DNA of 5,603 bases, taken from contig DSBX01000084.1 in assembly GCA_011049385.1 (NCBI GenBank), forward strand, positions 1 through 5,603. Reading direction: 5' to 3'. Of the stretch, positions 1 through 5,513 are shown piece after piece. The notes below the pieces were generated by a model, which made no database searches, was not told the origin of the DNA, and saw nothing but the letters and a program-made list of their open reading frames with translations. The stretch is from Caldifarciminota bacterium (lineage in GTDB: Bacteria > Hydrothermota > Tepidihabitantia > Tepidihabitantales > Tepidihabitantaceae). How positions within the stretch are numbered: the stretch's first letter is position 1; each line of letters opens with the position of its first letter. The translations under genes were made by a program, and so were the position numbers.

Positions 1-10
1 GGAGGAAGCA

Positions 11-226
11 ATGAACCGTAACCGAAACAGCGACCGTAACTCTGGCCACCGTCCGAACGGGACCGGCATACCGGACGTGCTCGTCCGGGAAACCGACCGC
101 TTCTCCGCCAAGCGTCCCGGCCTTCGGGTCCTGCGCAGGATTGCCGAGTTCGCGGCCCGCAACGCCCGGAGCCACATACGCCGGACCTCGGCCGCCCCGT
201 ACCCGGGCCTCCGGTTCGGCACGTGA
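11..226 (+). CDS. small basic hypothetical protein (71 aa)
   Basis: I do not recognise this protein. It has 71 residues, is very rich in arginine and has no hydrophobic segment, so a soluble nucleic-acid-binding product is conceivable but only a guess. The N-terminus is low-complexity (MNRNRNSDRN). The support for a gene is a GGAGG Shine-Dalgarno at positions 1-5, five bases before the ATG, and third codon positions that are mostly G or C, as in the neighbouring genes. Against it, the opposite strand is also open here, the product resembles no family I know, and GC-rich DNA often gives chance ORFs. It ends 22 bp from the stop of the convergent glycosyltransferase gene. It may be a genuine small gene, the end of an element cut by the window, or chance. 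Confidence 0.35.
   Translation: MNRNRNSDRNSGHRPNGTGIPDVLVRETDRFSAKRPGLRVLRRIAEFAARNARSHIRRTSAAPYPGLRFGT
71..88. repeat. perfect 7-bp inverted repeat (hairpin)
   Basis: CCGGACG at 71-77 and CGTCCGG at 82-88 form a perfect 7-bp stem around a TGCT loop. It lies inside the small plus-strand ORF and about 160 bp beyond the stop of the minus-strand glycosyltransferase gene. No T-run follows on either strand, so it is not a classical intrinsic terminator. A stem of this size is not rare in such GC-rich DNA. Confidence 0.3.
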
Positions 227-248
227 CGAACACGGCCGCCCGGCGCGG

Positions 249-2180
249 CTAGCGCAGTTCGGCCAGGGCCCGGCGTGCGCCGGCGTGTCCGGGCTCTAGT
301 CTGAGCACCCGGTGCCAGAGCGCGTGGGCTTCGTCGGCCCGCCCGGCGTAGTACTCGACCAGTCCGAGATGATAGAGCGTCGGCGCGTGTGCCGGGCTGA
401 CGGCAAGAGCCTGCCGGTAGCGCTCGCGCGCCTCGTCCAGCCGGCGCTCGGCCAGCGCGAGGTTGCCGAGGTTGAGAAGCGCCGCGACCGACGCCGGGTC
501 CAACTCCAGCATGCGGCGATAGGCCGCCTCTGCCTCTCGCGACCGGCCGGTTCGCGCCATCACATTGCCCAGCACGCCCAGCACCGAAGGATGATCCGGG
601 GCCCGCGCCTGCGCGGCCCGGGCCGCGGCTTCGGCCTCGGCCGGCCGGTTCCGCCGCAGTTCGACCGACACTCTCAAGACCAGCAGTTCGATACTCGAAT
701 CCGCGGCCAGGGCCCGGTCCAGCACCGCCGCCGCCTCATCCGCCCGCCCGGTCTCGAACAGGCCGGTCGCGTCCGCCAACGGTGCGTGGTACGCCTCGAC
801 CGGGCGGCCGGTACCGGCCAGGTCCGCGTTGCCGAGCACCAGCCCGACGACAATCAACACCAGCGCCACGGCCAGTTCCCGCCCCCGGCTCCGGACCAGC
901 GCCAACCCGCCCGCGGCCGCCAGCCCGAGCAGGACCGGCACCAGCGGCAGGCGGTACCGGGCGGTGATGAAGAAGGGAACGAAGCTGAGCCCGTAACCGC
1001 CGAGGAAGAGGTAGAGCGGCGCGAGCCGTGCCGCCCGTCGCCGCAGGAGCCAGACCCCGGCCAGGACCAGCGGCAACAGCAGCCCGAACGGAAACTTGAG
1101 CCACGGTGTCGCGAACAGAAACGGCCTGAGAAAGGTGCGGCTCCTGGCCGCGTAGATATCGCGGTTGTTGGCGATTTCGTAGCCGGAGACGAGCAGGAGG
1201 AGCTTGCGGCCGGTCCGCCCGAGCGCTACCGCCGGCTGTTCCCGCCAGAACCGGAGCCCGCGGCCGAGCCAGTAGCGGTCAATCTCACTCCCGCGCAGGG
1301 TCCGGCCCAGTGCCTGCTCGGCCCTGCGTTTGACGTCGTTGTAGCCCCCCCACCAGTCCGGCCGGGTGCCGGGGACGATGGCGGTCCGGCCGTCGGACTC
1401 CGGGTTGTTGCCGATGTAGAAGTTGGTGCCGCCCTGCCAGGCAATCGGGACCGTGTCCCCGGCCCGCGCGTTGCGCACCGTCACCGGCAGTATCACCAGC
1501 ACCAGCGCGGCCGCAAACGCGCCGGCCCGCGACCAGGCCCGGCGCCGGTACCGGAAGAAGAGCCAGCCGACGAAGGCCACCGCAATGACCAGCGCGTTGG
1601 GCCGGGCCAGCGCGGCCGCGCCCAACACCAGGCCGGGCAACCACCAATGCCGGTCCGTATCAATACTGCGGTAGAACAGCACCAGCACGAGCAGGAGCAG
1701 GGGCGTGAGCAGGGCCGGAATCAGCAGTTCGCCGTCGAACCAGAGCGCGAGCGGCCAGGCCGCCCAGGCCAGTGCCGCGACGAACGCGACCGCGCCCGCC
1801 TGCCGGTGACCGACCAGCACCCGCTTGATGAGGAGCCAGGCCAGCGCACAGCCGAGCGCGCCCAGCACCGCCTGCACCACCCGCACCAGCACCAGGTTCG
1901 GCCCGAAGGCCCGGTACAGCAGGGCCAGGAAGTGCGGGTAGAGCGGGGCGCGGAAGAACGCGCCGGGCATGAACTCGACTCCCGCGGCAATGGCCAGCGC
2001 CCAGCGATGATGGAAGAGCGCGTCCATCTGGGGCACATAGAAGAGCGGGTCAATCGCCCGGGCCTGCCACAGCCAGGCGAGCCGGAGCAGGAACGCGAAC
2101 CCGACGACCGCGAGCAGGGCCGGGTCGAGCCCGGTCCGCACGGGCCGGGCCGGCGCAGTACGCTTCCGCCTTCGCGTCAC
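249..2180 (-). CDS. GT39-like integral membrane glycosyltransferase with C-terminal TPR domain
   Basis: This is a 643-aa polytopic membrane protein, probably moving a sugar from a polyprenyl-phosphate donor onto an envelope glycan, lipid or protein. After a basic N-terminus (MTRRRKR) it has about 10-11 hydrophobic segments between residues 20 and 450. Typical signs of this GT39/ArnT-like group are an acidic first loop (D44 and D53 are candidate catalytic residues), an APLYPHFLALLYRAFG stretch after it (78-93), GGTNFYIGNNPESDGR (250-265) and the ARYRLPLVP signature (407-415). Residues 464-632 hold about five TPR units; the last three are clearest (about 531-632). The start is GTG, preceded by a -10-like GATACT and no Shine-Dalgarno, which suggests leaderless translation. 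The membrane side of the TPR domain depends on the exact segment count, which I cannot settle. The family call is firm, the substrate unknown. Confidence 0.85.
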   Translation of the reverse strand: MTRRRKRTAPARPVRTGLDPALLAVVGFAFLLRLAWLWQARAIDPLFYVPQMDALFHHRWALAIAAGVEFMPGAFFRAPLYPHFLALLYRAFGPNLVLVRVVQAVLGALGCALAWLLIKRVLVGHRQAGAVAFVAALAWAAWPLALWFDGELLIPALLTPLLLLVLVLFYRSIDTDRHWWLPGLVLGAAALARPNALVIAVAFVGWLFFRYRRRAWSRAGAFAAALVLVILPVTVRNARAGDTVPIAWQGGTNFYIGNNPESDGRTAIVPGTRPDWWGGYNDVKRRAEQALGRTLRGSEIDRYWLGRGLRFWREQPAVALGRTGRKLLLLVSGYEIANNRDIYAARSRTFLRPFLFATPWLKFPFGLLLPLVLAGVWLLRRRAARLAPLYLFLGGYGLSFVPFFITARYRLPLVPVLLGLAAAGGLALVRSRGRELAVALVLIVVGLVLGNADLAGTGRPVEAYHAPLADATGLFETGRADEAAAVLDRALAADSSIELLVLRVSVELRRNRPAEAEAAARAAQARAPDHPSVLGVLGNVMARTGRSREAEAAYRRMLELDPASVAALLNLGNLALAERRLDEARERYRQALAVSPAHAPTLYHLGLVEYYAGRADEAHALWHRVLRLEPGHAGARRALAELR

Positions 2181-2186
2181 CCTGTC

Positions 2187-2214
2187 AGTATCGCCGGCTG
2201 TCGTGGAGATGCAA
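2187..2214 (-). promoter_or_regulatory. predicted promoter of the glycosyltransferase-TPR gene
   Basis: Read on the minus strand, TTGCAT (2214-2209) and GATACT (2192-2187) are separated by 16 bp. The -10 box ends only 6 nt before the GTG at 2180, so transcription would begin at or within a base or so of the start codon, giving a leaderless mRNA. The element sits back-to-back with the divergent yggS promoter, with 8 bp between the two -35 boxes. Confidence 0.5.
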
Positions 2215-2222
2215 GCCGATTG

Positions 2223-2250
2223 TTGCTTCGGCGCCGCTCCTTTCTATACT
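2223..2250 (+). promoter_or_regulatory. predicted promoter of the yggS-metallopeptidase operon
   Basis: TTGCTT (2223-2228) and TATACT (2245-2250) are separated by 16 bp. TATACT matches the sigma70 -10 consensus at five of six positions. Only five bases (GGGGT) lie between it and the GTG at 2256, so the expected start of transcription falls on the start codon. No Shine-Dalgarno is present. The architecture mirrors the promoter on the other strand. Confidence 0.55.
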
Positions 2251-2255
2251 GGGGT

Positions 2256-2951
2256 GTGACCATTGCCGAACGCGTCCGGGCGGTCGAAGCCGAAGTCGAA
2301 GCCGCCTGCGCCCGGGCCGGCCGCAAGCGCCCGGCCGTGACCCTGGTCGCGGTCTCCAAGACCCGCACCGCGGACGAAGTCGCCGCCGCGGCCCGCGCCG
2401 GCATCAACGACTTCGGCGAGAACCGGGTGCAGGAAGCCGCGGCCAAGATTCCGCAAATGCGCGAATTCCTGCCGCGCCTGCGCTGGCACCTCGTCGGCCA
2501 CCTCCAGACGAACAAGGTTCGCCCCGCGCTCGAACTGTTCGACATCATCCACAGCGTGGACTCGCCCCGCCTCGCGCGCGAACTGCAGGCCCGCGCCGAA
2601 GCCGCGGACCGGCGTCTCGAGGTACTGGTCGAGGTCAACACCTCGGGCGAGGAGTCGAAGTTCGGCGTCGAACCGGGCCTGGTCCCCGCGCTCGTGGACG
2701 AAGTGACCGCCTGCGACCGGCTGGACCTGAACGGCCTGATGACCATCGGCCCGGGCTGGGCGGTCACCGACCCCGAAGCTTCGCGCCCCTGCTTCCGCCT
2801 GCTCCGCGAACTGCGCGACGACGCCCGGGCCCGCACCGGCCTGCCCCTGCCCCATCTTTCGATGGGGATGAGTTCGGATTTCATCATCGGCATCGAAGAA
2901 GGTGCGACCATCATCCGGGTCGGCACCGCGCTCTTCGGCCCCCGACCCTGA
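2256..2951 (+). CDS. yggS: YggS/PLPBP-family pyridoxal phosphate-binding protein (PLP homeostasis)
   Basis: This cytosolic protein belongs to the YggS/PROSC (PLPBP) family, which binds pyridoxal 5'-phosphate and buffers vitamin B6 and amino-acid/keto-acid balance without a well-defined catalytic reaction. At 231 aa it has the normal family length, a single alanine-racemase-like TIM barrel. The family motifs are all present in order: VAVSKT with the PLP-forming Lys35, FGENRVQE (53-60), WHLVGHLQTNK (77-87), IHSVDS (98-103), EVNTSGEESKFG (127-138), LMTIGP (161-166), LSMGMSSDF (201-209) and RVGTALFG (221-228). The reading frame stays open upstream across the antisense of the glycosyltransferase gene, but homology begins at the GTG used here and a -10 box lies just before it, so this start is preferred. 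It is the first gene of an operon with the metallopeptidase that begins on the next base. Confidence 0.93.
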   Translation: MTIAERVRAVEAEVEAACARAGRKRPAVTLVAVSKTRTADEVAAAARAGINDFGENRVQEAAAKIPQMREFLPRLRWHLVGHLQTNKVRPALELFDIIHSVDSPRLARELQARAEAADRRLEVLVEVNTSGEESKFGVEPGLVPALVDEVTACDRLDLNGLMTIGPGWAVTDPEASRPCFRLLRELRDDARARTGLPLPHLSMGMSSDFIIGIEEGATIIRVGTALFGPRP

Positions 2952-3344
2952 GTGGAACGCGACCGCTTCGAAGAACTGGTCGCCGAAGCGCTGGATACCC
3001 TGCCCGAGGAACTGCGCCGCCGGATTGCCAACGTCACGGTCGAAGTCCGCCCGCTCGCGGACCGGGCGACGCTGGACAGCGTCAAGGCCCGCCACCCGAT
3101 GAACCTGCTCGGCATCTACCAGGGCATCCCCTTCAACCGCCGCGGCCCCTGGTACGGCAACGTCACGCCGGACCGGATTCTCATCTTCCAGCGACCGATC
3201 GAGGCCCGCTGTCGCACCGCCGAGGAGGTCCGCCGCCTCGTCCGGAGTGTCGTCATCCACGAGTTCGGCCACTACTTCGGCCTGAGCGACGCCGAGCTCG
3301 CGCGCCTCGAACGAGAACCCCGGGACGACCCGCAGACCCCCTGA
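2952..3344 (+). CDS. small zincin-like metallopeptidase family protein (DUF1025/PF06262 type)
   Basis: A 130-aa single-domain protein of the minimal zincin-like family (Pfam PF06262, formerly DUF1025). The zinc site is HEFGHYFGLSD at 103-113, fitting HExxHxxGxxD: His103 and His107 as ligands, Glu104 as catalytic base and Asp113 as likely third ligand. The N-terminus (RDRFEELVAEALDTLPEEL) and the GIYQGIP segment (54-60) are also characteristic. There is no signal peptide, so it should be cytoplasmic. The biological substrate of the family is not known to me. The GTG start directly follows the yggS TGA with no intervening base and no Shine-Dalgarno, pointing to translational coupling by termination-reinitiation. 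The length is normal and the active site intact. Confidence 0.88.
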   Translation: MERDRFEELVAEALDTLPEELRRRIANVTVEVRPLADRATLDSVKARHPMNLLGIYQGIPFNRRGPWYGNVTPDRILIFQRPIEARCRTAEEVRRLVRSVVIHEFGHYFGLSDAELARLEREPRDDPQTP

Positions 3345-3350
3345 AAGGCC

Positions 3351-3373
3351 GCGAGGCGGCAGAGCCGCCCCGC
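3351..3373. terminator. GC-rich hairpin between convergent genes, possible bidirectional terminator
   Basis: GCGAGGCGGC (3351-3360) pairs with GCCGCCCCGC (3364-3373) across an AGA loop, giving a 10-bp stem with one A-C mismatch and a perfect 6-bp core. It lies 6 bp after the metallopeptidase stop and 19 bp after the stop of the convergent secreted-protein gene. The T-run is poor: on the minus strand a CCTTTC follows a few bases later, and on the plus strand there is none. Position supports a terminator role; sequence support is moderate. Confidence 0.45.
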
Positions 3374-3392
3374 AGTCACAGTCGGTCCGTTA

Positions 3393-5120
3393 CTACTGCA
3401 GTACCAGCTTGCGCGTCACCGAGCCGTCGGACGCCTCAAGCCGGAGCAGGTAGATACCCGCGGGCAGTTCCCGGGTGTCGAGCTGAACCGCACCGTTCAG
3501 CGGTCCGCCCCGGGCCGAGTAGAGATTTTGCGCCAGCCGTCCGGTCGCGTCATACAGATTGACCTCGACCGCCTGCCTGCGCGGCAGGTTCCAGCGCACG
3601 GTCACGAAATCGGCCACCGGATTCGGGTAGCCGTCGAGCGACAGCCGCGGCTCGCCGACGTAGCGCCGGTCGCCCTCACTCAAGCCGACCCCGCCCTGCA
3701 CCGAAGCCGAAGTGAAGAACTCACCCAGCGTCCAGGGCGTCCATCCACCGGGCGACCCGGTGAAACTCCGGCTCTGGTGCGTGCCGTCGCCGCTGGACGA
3801 AGGATGGCCGCTGAAGTGGGACGGGACGACCGCGATGTAGAACTCGCCGGACTCGAAGATGAGCAGCGAATCGAAGTCGAAAGTCGTCGCCGGGCCGGGC
3901 GAACCGGGGCGGGCTTCGATCTCATCGCTCTCATAGAGCAGGGTGAAGCCGTCATCGGCATAGACGTGGAACCTGAAGCTGGTATCCGGCCAGACATACT
4001 GCGGGTGCAGGTAGAAGGTATGCCGGGCCCGGCCCAGGCCGACCGGGTACTGCAGCCCGAAACCGGACGGGTCGAACTTCACCGCCCGCTCCGGCGCCTG
4101 CCAGGTCAGCCAGTTCAGGCCATCCGGGTCATAGTACTCGATCCACTGCGCCACACTCAGGTTGTAGACAATGGTATCGTTCCCCGGGTACTGCTCGCCG
4201 TCCGCCTCGGTCCAGCACCGGATGGTGTAGAGCCCGGAGACGCTCGGGATGTTCCACAGCGGCGTGAAGTTGACCTGCTGCTGCTGGCCGCGGTTGAGCA
4301 CCGTCGTCGTCAGTACCTGTCCCTCGTGCACGTAGCTCCGCGGGCCGGCGATCCGGAGCTTGACCGGCGTGCCGACCGGCAGGGGGTCGTTGCCGAGATT
4401 CTTGATGAACGTCCGGATGAAGAAGTTGATGCCCGGGGTCGTGTCAATCGGCATATTCGAGGCGAAGTAGAGCGCGCTGGCATTGACATCCTGCGGGTCC
4501 CAGTCAACCACGGACCGAATCAGCCACTCGCCGCGGCGGGCGTCCTCGGCGAACGCACCGGCGGTGTACGTCCACTTGTAACCGGAAGGCGCGTTGTTGA
4601 AGGCATCAATCGAAAAACCGGGGCAGTTCGGGTTGTCGTCAACCTGGACGTAGAAGATGTAGTAGTTACTGCCGATGATCTGCTCGTCAATCGGCACGTA
4701 GTTCCACTGGCCGCGGACAATCGTCAGCGTGTCCGATTCCCAGAGCAGGGAGTTGGGCGCGCCGTTCGCCCCGTCGTCGGCGAAAACCTTCACCAGCGCC
4801 CGGTCGCCGCCCGGATCCGGCCAGCCCGAGTAGAAATGGAGCAACGCACCGGCGAGGGTGATGTTGTCGCCCGGGCTGATGAACTTCATCCCCCAGCCGT
4901 TGCCGGCTTCGTTCCACGCCCAGGCACTGCCCGGCATGCCGTCGTCGTACTTGAACGTGTCAACCACAGACGTGAACACGCCCGGCCCCTTCGGAAAGAC
5001 CCCGGGTTCGGGGTTCGGGATATCGTAGTGGAACTGGGCGCTCGGCCCGATCCACAGCTCGCTGCCGGCCAGGGCCAGCCCGAAAGCGAGCGTCAGCAAC
5101 AAGACAGAGGTCTTGCGCAT
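3393..5120 (-). CDS. secreted duplicated beta-sandwich protein with type IX secretion (Por) C-terminal sorting domain
   Basis: A 575-aa exported protein, probably delivered to the cell surface or outside by a type IX secretion system. Residues 1-20 form a Sec signal peptide (MRKTS, then a hydrophobic run to AGS). Residues about 55-190 and 328-462 look like two copies of one beta-rich module. Between them (about 212-325) lies a CARDB/Ig-like segment with the INFFIRTFIKNLGND pattern (231-245). Residues 486-575 match the T9SS type A sorting domain: GYPNP (497-501), NLYDATGRL (521-529), LPAGIYLLRL (552-561) and terminal RKLVLQ. The ATG at 5120 is chosen because AAAGGAGG stands seven bases upstream and the signal peptide starts there, although the frame is open to 5504. 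I see no catalytic motif; a structural, adhesive or ligand-binding surface role is inference. Residues 279-282 are four consecutive glutamines. Confidence 0.85.
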   Translation of the reverse strand: MRKTSVLLLTLAFGLALAGSELWIGPSAQFHYDIPNPEPGVFPKGPGVFTSVVDTFKYDDGMPGSAWAWNEAGNGWGMKFISPGDNITLAGALLHFYSGWPDPGGDRALVKVFADDGANGAPNSLLWESDTLTIVRGQWNYVPIDEQIIGSNYYIFYVQVDDNPNCPGFSIDAFNNAPSGYKWTYTAGAFAEDARRGEWLIRSVVDWDPQDVNASALYFASNMPIDTTPGINFFIRTFIKNLGNDPLPVGTPVKLRIAGPRSYVHEGQVLTTTVLNRGQQQQVNFTPLWNIPSVSGLYTIRCWTEADGEQYPGNDTIVYNLSVAQWIEYYDPDGLNWLTWQAPERAVKFDPSGFGLQYPVGLGRARHTFYLHPQYVWPDTSFRFHVYADDGFTLLYESDEIEARPGSPGPATTFDFDSLLIFESGEFYIAVVPSHFSGHPSSSGDGTHQSRSFTGSPGGWTPWTLGEFFTSASVQGGVGLSEGDRRYVGEPRLSLDGYPNPVADFVTVRWNLPRRQAVEVNLYDATGRLAQNLYSARGGPLNGAVQLDTRELPAGIYLLRLEASDGSVTRKLVLQ

Positions 5121-5127
5121 GGTGACT

Positions 5128-5135
5128 CCTCCTTT
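5128..5135 (-). promoter_or_regulatory. strong Shine-Dalgarno fixing the start of the secreted-protein gene
   Basis: On the minus strand AAAGGAGG precedes the ATG at 5120 by seven bases. It decides between this start and the open upstream extension to 5504, and contrasts with the three starts at 2180, 2256 and 2952, none of which has a Shine-Dalgarno. Confidence 0.85.
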
Positions 5136-5187
5136 GCAACTGCTTAGCGGCCAATCGAACCTTTCTCCTGAGCCTATGCTCGCTGAG

Positions 5188-5215
5188 ATGATAGCGACAC
5201 AAGACGGCAAGTCAA
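5188..5215 (-). promoter_or_regulatory. predicted sigma70-type promoter of the secreted-protein gene
   Basis: Read on the minus strand, TTGACT (5215-5210) and TATCAT (5193-5188) are separated by 16 bp, each one mismatch from the sigma70 consensus TTGACA and TATAAT. Transcription would start near 5181, giving a leader of about 60 nt that ends in the strong Shine-Dalgarno. The local sequence is less GC-rich than its surroundings, as expected for a promoter. Confidence 0.6.
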
Positions 5216-5480
5216 GGCCTTGGCCGTCGCCGAACCTGCTCTGCGGAGGTCCCGGACCGGCAGACTCGGCACCGCGCATCCCGGACGCACCCCGGGGTGC
5301 TCCAATCGTCGCACCGGGCGTCGGCACCGGACGGCCGGCAGGGACGGGCAAGGAGAGCGCGAGCAGGAGTGGGGTGTCCTGCGCGACGGAGCAGACAGCG
5401 ACCAGACCGGCGGCGGGCACGCCGCGGACGCCACCGCGCAGTCGGCCGGGACCGCCTGCGGAACGGGCACAGGGGTATAC
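5216..5480. other. stretch with no supported gene
   Basis: This GC-rich stretch lies between the secreted-protein promoter and the insertion-sequence-like end. Several frames are open on both strands, but their products are low-complexity, proline- and arginine-rich, and carry no domain or convincing start signal. I see no RNA gene or clear terminator. It may be simple intergenic DNA or a decayed gene. Confidence 0.5.
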
Positions 5481-5502
5481 GGGGCTGTTGAAGAACCTCT
5501 GC
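5481..5502. mobile_element. possible insertion-sequence terminal repeat (right-edge element)
   Basis: GGGGCTGTTGAAGAACCTCT (5481-5500) resembles the GGGCTGTTGAAAAA-type terminal inverted repeats known from several DDE transposase families, IS1182-like elements among them. It stands 12 bp outside the stop codon of the partial reading frame at the window edge, the usual place for an element end after the transposase gene. The partner repeat would lie beyond the window, so the call rests on one half only. Confidence 0.4.
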
Positions 5503-5513
5503 ATCGGGATTCG

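Noticed and set aside
234..250. Hairpin GCCGC / GCGGC overlapping the glycosyltransferase stop as a terminator
   Set aside because: The stem has only 5 bp plus a wobble pair, it overlaps the coding end and no T-run follows; this is common by chance in such GC-rich DNA.
312..2255. N-terminal extension of yggS giving an 879-aa plus-strand protein
   Set aside because: It is antisense to a well-supported membrane protein gene, its translation is low-complexity Arg/Pro/Gln sequence, and YggS homology plus a -10 box define the start at 2256.
2177..3272. Two minus-strand open frames (312 and 342 aa) opposite yggS and the metallopeptidase
   Set aside because: Both lie across strongly conserved plus-strand genes, and their translations (Ser/Arg-rich, or Ala/Gly/Asp-rich) match no family.
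4270..4290. CTG trinucleotide run as a microsatellite
   Set aside because: It contains only a few units and simply encodes four glutamines (residues 279-282) within the coding frame.
3528..5147. 539-aa plus-strand open frame
   Set aside because: It is the antisense shadow of the secreted sorting-domain protein, which has a signal peptide, Shine-Dalgarno and recognisable C-terminal domain; the shadow has no domain and is Arg/Val-rich filler.
5170..5181. GAGC-CTAT-GCTC palindrome in the secreted-protein leader as an operator or riboswitch element
   Set aside because: It is only a 4-bp stem, and the leader is too short for a known riboswitch class.
5121..5504. Upstream in-frame extension of the secreted protein to an ATG at 5504
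   Set aside because: The extension is proline/glycine-rich, would bury the signal peptide internally, and would place the start inside the IS-like end. The AAAGGAGG before 5120 settles the start.
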